Notes under the pieces: generated by a model
The model's database searches: none
What the model saw: the letters and a program-made list of their open reading frames with translations, nothing else
What the model was told of the DNA's origin: nothing
Program-made: the position numbers and the translations under genes
Shown: in pieces, positions 54,442 to 62,985 of the stretch
How positions within the stretch are numbered: position 1 is the stretch's first letter
How the letters are laid out: each line of letters opens with the position of its first letter
Source of the DNA: Streptomyces sp. NRRL F-525
GTDB taxonomy: Bacteria; Actinomycetota; Actinomycetes; Streptomycetales; Streptomycetaceae
Reading direction: 5' to 3'
NCBI RefSeq assembly: GCF_000716605.1
Contig: NZ_JNXE01000028.1
Span: forward strand, 62,001 to 126,000
Length of the DNA: 64,000 nucleotides

Positions 54442-55088
54442 GCGCGGGGAACGCCTCCAAGAAGGTCGTCGTCTTCGACTACGGCTTCGGGAACGTCCGT
54501 TCCGCCGAGCGTGCCCTCGCGCGCACGGGTGCCGAGGTCGAGATAACGCGTGACTACGACAAGGCCATGAACGCGGACGGGCTGCTGGTGCCCGGTGTCG
54601 GCGCCTTCGCCGCCTGCATGCAGGGCCTCAAGGAAGCGCGCGGCGACTGGATCGTCGGGCGCCGGCTGGCCGGTGGGCGCCCGGTGATGGGCATCTGCGT
54701 CGGCATGCAGATCCTGTTCGCGCGCGGTATCGAGCACGGCGTGGAGACCGAGGGCCTGGACGAGTGGCCCGGCTCGGTCGAGCCCCTACAGGCCGAGATC
54801 GTGCCCCACATGGGCTGGAACACCGTGGACACCCCGGCGGGCTCCCAGCTCTTCGCGGGCCTCGACGCGGACGCGCGCTTCTATTTCGTGCACTCCTACG
54901 CCGTCCACGACTGGTCCCTCGAAGTCGTGAACCCGGCGATGCGCGCCCCCCTGGTGACCTGGTCGACGCACGGCAAGCCCTTCGTGGCCGCCGTGGAGAA
55001 CGGCGCTCTGTGGGCCACCCAGTTCCACCCCGAGAAGTCCGGCGACGCCGGAGCGCAGTTGTTGAACAATTGGATCGGAACCCTCTGA
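54432..55088 (+). CDS. hisH: Imidazole glycerol phosphate synthase, glutaminase subunit
   Basis: 218 aa, class I glutamine amidotransferase. The nucleophile Cys is in [11 protein letters not shown], the oxyanion region is [12 protein letters not shown], and the catalytic His-x-Glu is [12 protein letters not shown]. It supplies ammonia to HisF. GTG 54432 (VELSAG) or TTG 54438 may be the start; both overlap the small upstream gene. priA starts at its stop codon (TGATG). Confidence 0.95.
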   Translation: MELSAGNASKKVVVFDYGFGNVRSAERALARTGAEVEITRDYDKAMNADGLLVPGVGAFAACMQGLKEARGDWIVGRRLAGGRPVMGICVGMQILFARGIEHGVETEGLDEWPGSVEPLQAEIVPHMGWNTVDTPAGSQLFAGLDADARFYFVHSYAVHDWSLEVVNPAMRAPLVTWSTHGKPFVAAVENGALWATQFHPEKSGDAGAQLLNNWIGTL

Positions 55089-55816
55089 TGCCTTCGAAGC
55101 TCGAACTCCTCCCCGCCGTGGACGTCCGCGACGGCCAGGCCGTCCGCCTGGTGCACGGCGAGTCCGGGACCGAGACCTCCTACGGCTCCCCCCTGGAGGC
55201 CGCCCTCGCCTGGCAGAGCTCCGGCGCCGAGTGGCTGCACCTCGTCGACCTGGACGCCGCGTTCGGCACCGGTGACAACCGCAAGCTCATCGCCGAGGTC
55301 GCCGGCGCCATGGACATCAAGGTCGAGCTGTCCGGCGGCATCCGCGACGACGACACCCTCGCCGCCGCCCTCGCCACCGGCTGCACCCGGGTGAACCTCG
55401 GCACCGCCGCGCTGGAGACCCCGGAGTGGGTCGCCAAGGTCATCGCCCAGCACGGCGACAAGATCGCGGTCGGCCTCGACGTACGCGGCACGACCCTGCG
55501 CGGACGCGGCTGGACCCGTGACGGCGGCGACCTCTACGAGACGCTGGACCGCCTCAACTCCGAGGGCTGCGCCCGGTACGTGGTCACCGACATCGCCAAG
55601 GACGGCACCCTCCAGGGCCCCAACCTGGAACTGCTGCGCAACGTCTGCGCGGCGACCGACCGCCCGGTCGTGGCCTCCGGCGGGGTCTCCTCCCTGGACG
55701 ACCTCCGCGCCATCTCCGAGCTGGTACCCCTCGGTGTCGAGGGTTCCATCGTCGGCAAGGCCCTGTACGCGAAGGCGTTCACCCTGGAAGAGGCTTTGGA
55801 GGCGGTGGCCCGGTGA
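55088..55816 (+). CDS. priA: Bifunctional ProFAR/phosphoribosylanthranilate isomerase PriA
   Basis: 242 aa TIM barrel. [18 protein letters not shown] carries the first catalytic Asp, and [23 protein letters not shown] holds the Arg-containing loop typical of PriA rather than His[19 protein letters not shown] carries the second Asp, and SGGVSSLDD with [10 protein letters not shown] binds phosphate. In Streptomyces PriA does the HisA and TrpF reactions (established for S. coelicolor); no separate trpF is seen near trpE here. The ATG at 55088 shares a base with the hisH stop. Confidence 0.93.
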   Translation: MPSKLELLPAVDVRDGQAVRLVHGESGTETSYGSPLEAALAWQSSGAEWLHLVDLDAAFGTGDNRKLIAEVAGAMDIKVELSGGIRDDDTLAAALATGCTRVNLGTAALETPEWVAKVIAQHGDKIAVGLDVRGTTLRGRGWTRDGGDLYETLDRLNSEGCARYVVTDIAKDGTLQGPNLELLRNVCAATDRPVVASGGVSSLDDLRAISELVPLGVEGSIVGKALYAKAFTLEEALEAVAR

Positions 55817-56223
55817 CCGAGCTACGACGCGTCGCGACCGGCGCCCCCTGGGAGGACGCCTTCGGCTACTCCCGCGCGGTGGAGCTGCCGAACGGCCTGG
55901 TGCTGGTCTCCGGGTGCACGTCGATAGTGGACGGCGAGATCGCCGGGGGCGGTCCCTACGAGCAGACGGTCAACGCGTTCAACGTCGCGTTCTCGGCGCT
56001 GGAGCAACTGGGTCTCGGCCCCGCCGATGTGGTGCGCACCCGTATGTACATCACCCACGCCCGGGATGTGGAGGACGTGGGCCGCGCACACAAGGAACTC
56101 TTCGACGCGATCCGCCCCGCCGCCTCGATGATCATCGTGTCCGGCTTCGTCGACCCGAGCCTGGTCGTCGAGGTCGAGGTGGAGGCGTACCGCTCCGGTG
56201 CCGAGGGCGGAGGTTCCGCATGA
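55813..56223 (+). CDS. RidA-family protein
   Basis: 136 aa, YjgF/YER057c/UK114 family. [25 protein letters not shown] forms the first half and [13 protein letters not shown] carries the conserved Arg; [20 protein letters not shown] ends the fold. Archetypal RidA hydrolyses reactive enamine/imine intermediates from PLP enzymes. It overlaps priA by 4 nt and hisF by 4 nt, so it is inside the his operon. HisC and other PLP enzymes are plausible sources of its substrate (inference). Confidence 0.92.
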   Translation: MTELRRVATGAPWEDAFGYSRAVELPNGLVLVSGCTSIVDGEIAGGGPYEQTVNAFNVAFSALEQLGLGPADVVRTRMYITHARDVEDVGRAHKELFDAIRPAASMIIVSGFVDPSLVVEVEVEAYRSGAEGGGSA

Positions 56224-56975
56224 CCCTCGCCGTACGAGTCATCCCCTGCCTGGACGTGGACAACGGCCGGGTCGTCAAGGGCGTCAACTTCCAGAACCTG
56301 CGCGACGCGGGCGACCCCGTCGAGATGGCCAAGGTCTACGACGCCGAGGGCGCCGACGAGTTGACCTTCCTGGACATCACCGCGTCCTCCGGCAACCGCG
56401 AGACGACGTACGACGTGGTCCGCCGCACCGCCGAGCAGGTCTTCATCCCGCTCACGGTCGGCGGCGGCGTCCGCACGGCCGAGGACGTGGACAAGCTGCT
56501 GCGCGCGGGCGCGGACAAGGTCGGCGTCAACACGGCGGCGATCACGCGGCCCGAGCTGATCCGGGAGATCGCGGAGCGGTTCGGGAGGCAGGTGCTGGTG
56601 CTGTCGGTGGACGCGCGGCGGACTGAGAGCGGGTCCTTCGAGGTCACGACCCACGGCGGCCGCAAGGGCACCGGCATCGACGCGGTCGAATGGGCGCACC
56701 GGGCGGCGGAGTTGGGGGCGGGGGAGATCCTGCTCAACTCGATGGACGCGGACGGTACGAAGGACGGCTACGACCTCGAGATGATCGCGGCTGTACGCAA
56801 GCACGTGACCGTGCCGGTCATCGCCTCCGGCGGCGCGGGCAAGCTCGCGGACTTTCCGCCGGCGGTGGCGGCGGGGGCGGACGCGGTGCTGGCCGCCTCG
56901 GTCTTCCACTTCGGTGACTTGCGGATCGGGGAAGTGAAGCAGGCGCTGAAGGAGGCGGGTCACCCCGTGCGGTGA
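56220..56975 (+). CDS. hisF: Imidazole glycerol phosphate synthase, cyclase subunit
   Basis: 251 aa TIM barrel. [19 protein letters not shown] has the catalytic Asp, [10 protein letters not shown] and [18 protein letters not shown] bind phosphate, and [16 protein letters not shown] carries the second Asp. With HisH it makes imidazole glycerol phosphate and AICAR. ATG 56220 overlaps the ridA stop. It ends the operon; hisG, hisE and histidinol phosphatase must be elsewhere, and hisI is 2.8 kb downstream. Confidence 0.97.
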   Translation: MTLAVRVIPCLDVDNGRVVKGVNFQNLRDAGDPVEMAKVYDAEGADELTFLDITASSGNRETTYDVVRRTAEQVFIPLTVGGGVRTAEDVDKLLRAGADKVGVNTAAITRPELIREIAERFGRQVLVLSVDARRTESGSFEVTTHGGRKGTGIDAVEWAHRAAELGAGEILLNSMDADGTKDGYDLEMIAAVRKHVTVPVIASGGAGKLADFPPAVAAGADAVLAASVFHFGDLRIGEVKQALKEAGHPVR

Positions 56976-57045
56976 CTCCGTAGAGGCGTTGTAAGCCCCG
57001 GCTGCCTGGTGGTCGGGGCTTACTTGTGGGGAGACACAAAAGATA

Positions 57046-57090
57046 AGTTGCGCAAAATATGTTGCGCAACTTTTCTTTCGTATCTAGCGT
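57046..57090 (+). promoter_or_regulatory. ArsR operator overlapping a leaderless promoter
   Basis: Arms AGTTGCGCAA (57046-57055) and TTGCGCAACT (57062-57071) form a perfect inverted repeat with a 6-nt spacer, extendable to 11 bp with A57045/T57072. TTGCGC (57062-57067), 17 nt and TAGCGT (57085-57090) look like -35 and -10, and the ATG follows 7 nt later. Bound repressor would block the -35, so autoregulation is likely. Confidence 0.7.
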
Positions 57091-57097
57091 GGGGTGC

Positions 57098-57685
57098 ATG
57101 ACCTCGAAAGAGACCCGTGCCATTACCGATCTGGGCACGCTCAAGGCATTCGCGCACCCGTTGCGCGTCAAGCTGTACCGGGCGCTGTACGTGGCTCGTA
57201 CCGCGACCGCGTCGCAGCTGGCCGACCAGGTCGACGAGGCCGTGTCGCTGGTCAGTTACCACCTGCGCAAGCTCGCCGAGCACGGGCTCATCGAGGAGGC
57301 CGAGCGGCAGGGGGAGGACGGCCGGGAGCGCTGGTGGCGGCCGGCCTCGGAGAGCCTGACCGTGCGGCACGAGGACGTCAAGGACGCGCCCGAGAAGCTC
57401 GCGGCGCAAGGCGCGCTCACCCGGATCCTGCTGGAGCAGCGCGTCGACCTCTACCGGCGCCACCTCGACGAGTCCGAGTCCTGGAACGACGAGTGGCGCT
57501 CGGCCGGCTTCGAGAGCGAGTACCTCCCGCGTCTGAACGCGTCCGAACTCGCCGAACTCCAGGTCGAGTTGGACACCCTGATCCACAAGTACCAGGCCAG
57601 GGGAAGAGCCGCCGAGGCGGCGGGCGACACCCAGGGCCGCGAGAACGTCGCCATCCACCTGTACGGCTTCCCGTTCCGCACCTGA
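57098..57685 (+). CDS. ArsR-type winged-helix transcriptional regulator
   Basis: 195 aa. The winged helix has FAHPLRVKLYRALYVARTATASQLADQV and the recognition helix SLVSYHLRKLAEHGLIE, followed by the wing. The C-terminal half is helical and acidic. No metal-binding CxC pair is visible in the alpha3 helix, so the ligand is probably organic rather than metal. ATG 57098 is preferred because an ATG at 57059 lies inside the operator. It precedes the MFS gene by 14 nt; the pair forms a repressor-efflux operon. Confidence 0.9.
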   Translation: MTSKETRAITDLGTLKAFAHPLRVKLYRALYVARTATASQLADQVDEAVSLVSYHLRKLAEHGLIEEAERQGEDGRERWWRPASESLTVRHEDVKDAPEKLAAQGALTRILLEQRVDLYRRHLDESESWNDEWRSAGFESEYLPRLNASELAELQVELDTLIHKYQARGRAAEAAGDTQGRENVAIHLYGFPFRT

Positions 57686-57699
57686 GAGGACGATCTCCC

Positions 57700-59049
57700 G
57701 TGACCGGCACCCTCATAGTCCCCGGCACAGTCACCCACAGACCCGCCCACCGCGACCCCAACGTCCTGCGCTGGCTCGGTGCGTACACGGCGTCCATGGT
57801 CGGCGACAGCGTGTACTACATCGCCCTGTCCTGGGCGGCCGTACAGCAGGGCTCGCCCGCACAGGCCGGGGTCGTGATGGCGGTCAGTGCCGTGCCGCGG
57901 GCTCTGTTGATGCTGGGCGGGGGAGTGGTCGCCGACCGGTTCGGGCCGCGCCGGGTGGTCATCGGGAGCGACATGGTGCGCTGCGCGGCGGTGCTGGCGG
58001 TGGCCGCGCTGCTGTTCCTGACGAGCCCGGGACTGTGGCCGCTGGCGCTGCTCGCCGTGGTGTTCGGGACGGTCGACGCGGTGTTCATGCCGGCGGTGGG
58101 CGCACTCCCCGCGCGCGTGACGAGCCGCGACCAACTCGCGCGCGTGCAGGGCATGCGGGGAATAGGCATCCGCTTCGCGAGCATCGTCGGCGCCCCGCTC
58201 GGCGGCCTCGGCGTCGCGATCGGCGGCGCGGCGGCGGCGTTCGCGTTCGCCGGGCTGCTGATCGCGGTGTCGGTGCCGCTGCTGATCTCCGTACGGATAC
58301 GGGAACTGCCTGCCGACGACAAGGCCTGCGCGCGCGGCGGGACCGCCGGTGCGGGTGAGGCCGCGGGCGGTCCTGGCGCGTCACCCGGCGCAGGAGTCGT
58401 CGGCACCGCCGCCCCCGACAAGGCCGACACCCACCCCACCACCCCGCTCGGCGACCTCCGGGCCGGCCTGCGCTACATCCGCGGCCACCGCGTCCTCGCC
58501 CCGCTGATGCTGGCCATCGCGCTCGGCGACCTCGGTTTCGTGGGCCCGCTCAACGTGGGCCTGACCCTGCTCGCGGACGAGCGCGGGTGGGGCGCGTCGG
58601 GCATGGGCTGGGTGCTCTCCGGCTTCGGGACGGGCGCCGGGGCCGCCGCGCTGCTGCTGGCCGTACGGGGACGGCTCCCGCACGCCGGGCACGTCGTCGG
58701 CTGGGCGTGCCTCGCGGGCTCCGTCGCGATCGGCGCCCTGGCCTTCGTCCCGAACGTCCTCGGGGCGGTCGGGGTGGCCCTGCTCATCGGGCTGCTGGCC
58801 GGCCTCAGCGGCGCGATGTGCGGGGCCCTGCTGCAGACTCGGGCCGACCCCGCCTACCTCGGCCGTGTCACCGCCGTCTCCAGCCTGGTCAGCCTCGGCT
58901 TCGCCCCGCTCAGCATGCCGCTGTCGGCCGCCGCGATCGGGGCGTGGGGCACCGGCCCGGTGTTCGTCGGCAGCGCGGTGGTCTGCGGGCTGGGCGGGGT
59001 CGTAGCGCTGTGCGTGCGGGACCTGCGGCGGGCCGAACTCCCCGGCTGA
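57700..59049 (+). CDS. MFS transporter
   Basis: 449 aa, about 12 membrane helices with a long Gly/Ala-rich cytoplasmic loop near the middle (about residues 203-245). GVVADRFGPRRVVIGSDMVR is the MFS motif A between helices 2 and 3. The layout and length fit the TMEM175/enterobactin-exporter-like MFS_3 group. The substrate is unknown; a drug or toxic metabolite is inferred from the ArsR partner. GTG 57700 follows GAGAGGACG. Confidence 0.88.
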   Translation: MTGTLIVPGTVTHRPAHRDPNVLRWLGAYTASMVGDSVYYIALSWAAVQQGSPAQAGVVMAVSAVPRALLMLGGGVVADRFGPRRVVIGSDMVRCAAVLAVAALLFLTSPGLWPLALLAVVFGTVDAVFMPAVGALPARVTSRDQLARVQGMRGIGIRFASIVGAPLGGLGVAIGGAAAAFAFAGLLIAVSVPLLISVRIRELPADDKACARGGTAGAGEAAGGPGASPGAGVVGTAAPDKADTHPTTPLGDLRAGLRYIRGHRVLAPLMLAIALGDLGFVGPLNVGLTLLADERGWGASGMGWVLSGFGTGAGAAALLLAVRGRLPHAGHVVGWACLAGSVAIGALAFVPNVLGAVGVALLIGLLAGLSGAMCGALLQTRADPAYLGRVTAVSSLVSLGFAPLSMPLSAAAIGAWGTGPVFVGSAVVCGLGGVVALCVRDLRRAELPG

Positions 59050-59089
59050 CCCGCCCAGTTGACGACCGGGCCGCCCTGCGACCGCAGGC

Positions 59090-59725
59090 TCAGATCCCCA
59101 GCTGCTTGGCCTCCTGGAGCTTGGCGATGGCGTTCTCGTCGCCGTCCAGTGCCACCTTGGCCACGCTCTGCCGCCCGTGCGCGAACAGCAGCAGCTCCGA
59201 GGGCTCACCGGTCACCGTCACGACCGGCGCCCCCTTGTGGGCGACCGCCGTCTGCCCGTCCGGGCGGCGCAGCACCAGCCCGGTCGGCGCGGTGCGGCCC
59301 ATCAGCCGGGCCATCCGCTCCAGACGGGACCACAGCGCGTCCTGGAACACCGGGTCCAGCTCGCGCGGCGTCCACTCCGGCTGAGCCCGCCGTACGTCCT
59401 CCGTGTGGACGTAGAACTCGACCGTGTTGGACGCCTCGTCGAGCTGCTTGAGCTGGAACGGCGAGAAGCGCGGCGGGCCCGTACGGATCAGCTGGATCAG
59501 CTCCTCGTACGGCTTCGCCGCGAACTCCGTCATCACCCGCTCCAGCCGCGGCGCGAGCTGCTTGATCATGATGCCGCCGGCGGCGTCGGCACGGCGCTCG
59601 CGCACCACGACGTGCGCGGCGAGGTCACGGGTCCGCCACCCCTCGCAGAGAGTCGGGGCGTCCGGGCCCGCGGTCTCCAGGAGATCGGCGAGAAGAAGTC
59701 GTTCACGCTTGGCGAAGGTCGACAT
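59090..59725 (-). CDS. TIGR03085 family (DinB/maleylpyruvate isomerase-like) protein
   Basis: 211 aa. An N-terminal four-helix DinB-like domain ([39 protein letters not shown] with the metal-type His) is followed by [16 protein letters not shown], the second His site, and a C-terminal mixed domain. TIGR03085 proteins belong to the mycothiol-dependent metal-binding superfamily of actinobacteria; individual substrates are unknown. It is convergent with the MFS gene and divergent from hisI. Confidence 0.88.
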   Translation of the reverse strand: MSTFAKRERLLLADLLETAGPDAPTLCEGWRTRDLAAHVVVRERRADAAGGIMIKQLAPRLERVMTEFAAKPYEELIQLIRTGPPRFSPFQLKQLDEASNTVEFYVHTEDVRRAQPEWTPRELDPVFQDALWSRLERMARLMGRTAPTGLVLRRPDGQTAVAHKGAPVVTVTGEPSELLLFAHGRQSVAKVALDGDENAIAKLQEAKQLGI

Positions 59726-59807
59726 ACCGTCAGCCTACGACCGCCGCCCAAGTCCGCACAGTGGACGCCCGGCCAGGACTGTCAGTGGGGCGCGGCACAA
59801 TGGCCCC

Positions 59808-60242
59808 ATGACCAGCACGCCCCAGCCCAGCAGCCTCGACCCCGAGATCGCCGCCCGCCTCAAGCGCAGCGCCGACGGGCTCGTCCCCGCGATCGCCCAG
59901 CAGTACGACACCGGTGAGGTGCTCATGCTCGGCTGGATGGACGACGAGGCGCTGCATCGCACCCTGACGACGGGCCGCTGCACGTACTGGTCCCGCAGCC
60001 GCCGGGAGTACTGGGTCAAGGGCGACACGTCCGGCCACTTCCAGCACGTCAAGTCCGTCGCCCTGGACTGCGACGCCGACACGGTCCTCGTGAAGGTCGA
60101 CCAGATCGGCGCCGCCTGCCACACCGGCGACCGCACCTGCTTCGACGCGGACGTGCTTCTCAAAGAAGACCTCGAAGGAGACTTCAACGAAGGCCTTCTT
60201 AAAGAAGGTGCTGATTCCGACACCCCCGCCTCGGATCAGTAG
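59808..60242 (+). CDS. hisI: Phosphoribosyl-AMP cyclohydrolase
   Basis: 144 aa, single-domain form without His[20 protein letters not shown], then [20 protein letters not shown] and [12 protein letters not shown] with the metal-binding acids. CHTGDRTCF contributes the zinc cysteines. It opens the purine ring of PR-AMP in histidine synthesis. ATG 59808 has CACAAT 6 nt upstream and no ribosome site (leaderless-like). The last 25 codons use rare AAA and GAA codons and hold several dyads (see 60156-60208). trpE starts 11 nt downstream, so transcription is shared. Confidence 0.95.
   Translation: MTSTPQPSSLDPEIAARLKRSADGLVPAIAQQYDTGEVLMLGWMDDEALHRTLTTGRCTYWSRSRREYWVKGDTSGHFQHVKSVALDCDADTVLVKVDQIGAACHTGDRTCFDADVLLKEDLEGDFNEGLLKEGADSDTPASDQ
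60156..60208 (+). repeat. Cluster of overlapping dyads at the hisI 3' end
   Basis: CTTCT-CAA-AGAAG (60156-60168), the palindrome GAAGGCCTTC (60189-60198) and CCTTCTT-A-AAGAAGG (60194-60208). Arms of the first and last elements can also pair with each other, giving mutually exclusive RNA hairpins 46-98 nt before trpE. A+T content is well above the surroundings. Confidence 0.6.
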
Positions 60243-60253
60243 GGTCAGCCGCC

Positions 60254-61732
60254 ATGGACCTCGAGACGTTCCGCAAGCTGGCCACCGACCGTCGCGTCAT
60301 TCCGGTCACCCGCAAGCTCCTCGCCGACGGCGACACCCCGGTCGCGCTCTACCGCAAACTGGCCGCGGAGCGCCCCGGCACCTTCCTCCTGGAGTCCGCG
60401 GAGAACGGCCGCTCCTGGTCCCGTTATTCGTTCGTGGGCGTGCGCAGTGCCGCCACCCTGACCTCCCGCGACGGGCAGGCCCACTGGCTCGGCACCCCGC
60501 CCGTGGGCGTCCCGGCCGACGGCGACCCGCTCGCCGCCCTGCGCGCGACCATCGAGACCCTGCACACCCCCCACCAGGAGGGCCTGCCGCCCTTCACCGG
60601 CGGGATGGTCGGCTATCTCGGCTACGACATCGTCCGCCGCCTGGAGAAGATCGGCCCGGGCGAGCGCGACGACCTCAAGCTCCCCGAGCTGACCATGCTC
60701 CTCACCAGCGACCTCGCCGTGATGGACCACTGGGAGGGCTCGGTCCTGCTGATCGCCAACGCGATCAACCACAACGACCTCGACACCGGCGTCGACGAGG
60801 CCTACGCGGACGCGATCGCCCGCCTCGACGCCATGGAGGCGGACCTCTCCCGCGCGGTGGCCCAGCCGCCCGCCCAGCTCCCGCCCTCCGAGCTGCCCGA
60901 GTACACCGCGCTGTGGGGCGGCCCCGACTTCAAGGAGGCCGTCGAGGACATCAAGGAGCGCATCCGCGCGGGCGAGGCCTTCCAGGTCGTCCCCTCGCAG
61001 CGCTTCGAAACCCCGTGCACGGCAAGCGCGTTGGACGTCTACCGGGTCCTTCGGGCGACCAACCCGTCCCCGTACATGTACCTGTTCCGCTTCGACGGCT
61101 TCGACGTCGTCGGCTCCTCCCCCGAGGCCCTCGTCAAGGTCGAGGACGGCCGCGCGATGGTCCACCCCATTGCCGGGACCCGGCACCGCGGGGCCACCCC
61201 GCAGGAGGACCAGGCCCTCGCCGACGAACTCCTCGCCGACCCCAAGGAGCGTGCCGAGCACCTCATGCTGGTCGACCTCGGGCGTAACGATTTGGGCAGG
61301 GTCTGCGAGCCCGGCTCGGTCGAGGTCGTCGACTTCATGTCCGTCGAGCGCTACTCCCACGTGATGCACATCGTCTCGACGGTCACCGGCCGCGTGGCCC
61401 CCGGCCGTACCGCCTTCGACGTCCTCACGGCCTGCTTTCCGGCCGGCACCCTCTCCGGCGCGCCTAAGCCCCGCGCGATGCAGATCATCGACGAACTGGA
61501 GCCGTCCAGAAGGGGGTTGTACGGCGGCTGCGTCGGCTACCTCGACTTCGCGGGCGACTCCGACACCGCCATCGCCATCCGTACGGCCCTCCTCCGCGAC
61601 GGCACCGCCTACGTCCAGGCGGGCGCCGGCATCGTCGCCGACTCGGACCCCGAGATGGAGGACCAGGAGTGCCGCAACAAGGCGGCGGCGGTCCTCCGCG
61701 CCGTGCACACGGCGAACCGGCTCGGGCAATAG
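60254..61732 (+). CDS. trpE: Anthranilate synthase component I
   Basis: 492 aa. The feedback-inhibition motif [16 protein letters not shown] is intact, so tryptophan inhibition is expected. The chorismate-binding core contains [47 protein letters not shown] and [16 protein letters not shown]. There is no fused glutaminase domain. It converts chorismate and ammonia to anthranilate. ATG 60254 follows a GGGTCAG site. It is downstream of hisI in one transcription unit. trpG and trpD are not in the window. Confidence 0.96.
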   Translation: MDLETFRKLATDRRVIPVTRKLLADGDTPVALYRKLAAERPGTFLLESAENGRSWSRYSFVGVRSAATLTSRDGQAHWLGTPPVGVPADGDPLAALRATIETLHTPHQEGLPPFTGGMVGYLGYDIVRRLEKIGPGERDDLKLPELTMLLTSDLAVMDHWEGSVLLIANAINHNDLDTGVDEAYADAIARLDAMEADLSRAVAQPPAQLPPSELPEYTALWGGPDFKEAVEDIKERIRAGEAFQVVPSQRFETPCTASALDVYRVLRATNPSPYMYLFRFDGFDVVGSSPEALVKVEDGRAMVHPIAGTRHRGATPQEDQALADELLADPKERAEHLMLVDLGRNDLGRVCEPGSVEVVDFMSVERYSHVMHIVSTVTGRVAPGRTAFDVLTACFPAGTLSGAPKPRAMQIIDELEPSRRGLYGGCVGYLDFAGDSDTAIAIRTALLRDGTAYVQAGAGIVADSDPEMEDQECRNKAAAVLRAVHTANRLGQ

Positions 61733-61747
61733 GACGAGGGTCATATG

Positions 61748-61775
61748 AACCCCGGGTGACAGTTCGCCCGGGGTT
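61748..61775 (+). terminator. Hairpin after trpE
   Basis: AACCCCGGG (61748-61756) pairs with CCCGGGGTT (61767-61775), extendable by two pairs, with a short loop. It sits 15 nt past the trpE stop and before the next gene; no U-run. Probably a partial terminator or stabilising hairpin. Confidence 0.55.
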
Positions 61776-61793
61776 GGAGCGATAGTGGACTCC

Positions 61794-62426
61794 GTGACTG
61801 CTGCTGTTCCTCACCCCCGTTCCGAAGGCGAAGGCCCCGCGCGTGCCGGCCGCCGCAGCCTCGCCGTGGCCCTGCTGAGCGGTGCGCTCGGCGCGGCCGT
61901 GGCGCTGCTGGCCACCCGTCAGCGCTGGTCGATGGGGACCGCGACGGTGGCCGGCGACGCGTTCCCGCTGTCCGCCAAGGGCAGCGACGTCACGGGCGTG
62001 CCCGCGGCGCTCGCCATAGTGGGCCTCGCCGCGCTCGTCGCCGTCTTCGCCGTCCGCCGGACCGGCCGCTTCGCGGTCTCCGCCCTTCTCGCGCTCTCCG
62101 GCGCGGGCATCGTCGCCGCGGCGCTTCTCGGCGCGACGGACAGCTCCGCGCTGGACGACAAGGCCGCGCAGGCCTCCGGCGATACCTCGTCCGTCGTGCA
62201 CGCCTTCGACCACACTGCCTGGCCGTACGTTGCTGCGGTGGGCGGCGGCCTGATCCTGCTGGCTGGTCTGCTCGCCCTCCTCTATGGTCGCCGTTGGCCC
62301 GCGATGTCGGGCCGGTACGAGCGCAATGGCACGCCTCGCCCCCGGCGGGCTCCGGTGGTGGACCCCGATCGGCCTGAGGACATCTGGAAGGCCTTGGACC
62401 GCGGTGAGGACCCCACCGGGGCGTAA
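61794..62426 (+). CDS. Trp biosynthesis-associated membrane protein (TIGR02234)
   Basis: 210 aa with about four membrane segments and a Pro/Arg-rich cytoplasmic C-terminus ending DIWKALDRGEDPTG. ATRQRWSMGTATV after helix 1 and the overall topology match the TIGR02234 family, which is encoded beside trpE/trpC in actinobacteria. The role is unknown; membrane association with Trp metabolism is inferred only from context. GTG 61794 or GTG 61785 may be the start; GATAGT lies 7 nt upstream of the former, GGAG 5 nt upstream of the latter. Confidence 0.87.
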   Translation: MTAAVPHPRSEGEGPARAGRRSLAVALLSGALGAAVALLATRQRWSMGTATVAGDAFPLSAKGSDVTGVPAALAIVGLAALVAVFAVRRTGRFAVSALLALSGAGIVAAALLGATDSSALDDKAAQASGDTSSVVHAFDHTAWPYVAAVGGGLILLAGLLALLYGRRWPAMSGRYERNGTPRPRRAPVVDPDRPEDIWKALDRGEDPTGA

Positions 62427-62484
62427 GCACTCCGTTGGGAGAGCAGGCGATGAGCGGGGCCGTCGGTTGACTGCGGCGGCGTCG

Positions 62485-62525
62485 TGGCTGGTCGCGCAGT
62501 TCCTCGCGCCCCTTTGGGGCGCTGC
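62485..62525. repeat. Streptomyces-type intergenic repeat
   Basis: Contains GGCTGGTCGCGCAGTTCCT followed by the hairpin GCGCCCC-TTT-GGGGCGC (62506-62522). I recognise this GTCGCGCAGTTCC unit as a sequence found many times between genes in Streptomyces genomes. It lies in the 209-nt gap before the HGxxPAAW gene. Confidence 0.75.
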
Positions 62526-62635
62526 CGGCACCGGAGTAGACACGGGGGCACCCCGGAGCATCGCTTTCGCTCGCGTGCGGAACAATGAAGCGTGAGCGTC
62601 TGCTCACACACGTACACAGCAACGAGGAGCACGTC

Positions 62636-62884
62636 ATGGCGGGCAACAGCCACGGTCACACTTTGGCCGCCTGGACCGGTACCACCATCATCTTCATCGG
62701 GTTCCTGGTCGCCGGCGCCTTCATGGTGATGGCGCAGCCGGCCGGCTTCTGGGCCGGAATGGGGATCACGGTCGTCGGCGGCATCGTCGGCTGGGTCATG
62801 AGCGCGATGGGAATGGGCATGCCCAAGGACCGTCCCCAGGACCTGACCGAGCTGCTCGGCAAGACGGCGCACGCCGACAGCTGA
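62636..62884 (+). CDS. HGxxPAAW-family small membrane protein
   Basis: 82 aa. The N-terminal HGHTLAAWTGTTIIF carries the family motif, with Leu replacing Pro (HGxxPAAW), and leads into two membrane segments (about residues 14-34 and 40-60). A polar tail follows. This actinobacterial family occurs near trp genes and its function is unknown. ATG 62636 follows GAGGAG by 7 nt; an ATG at 62585 in the same frame has no ribosome site. A G+C-rich hairpin terminator follows. Confidence 0.87.
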   Translation: MAGNSHGHTLAAWTGTTIIFIGFLVAGAFMVMAQPAGFWAGMGITVVGGIVGWVMSAMGMGMPKDRPQDLTELLGKTAHADS

Positions 62885-62911
62885 GACGTGGCTGTCAGCC
62901 ACCACTTCGTG

Positions 62912-62949
62912 GAGGGGCGGTCCCCCGGGAGCACCGGGAACCGCCCCTC
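62912..62949 (+). terminator. Terminator after the HGxxPAAW gene
   Basis: GAGGGGCGGT (62912-62921) pairs perfectly with ACCGCCCCTC (62940-62949), and the inner CCCGG/CCGGG extends the stem. No U-run. It separates this gene from DUF2752. Confidence 0.75.
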
Positions 62950-62985
62950 ACGCGCGCGTGCCGCACGAAAGGGCCAGGGGGCACA

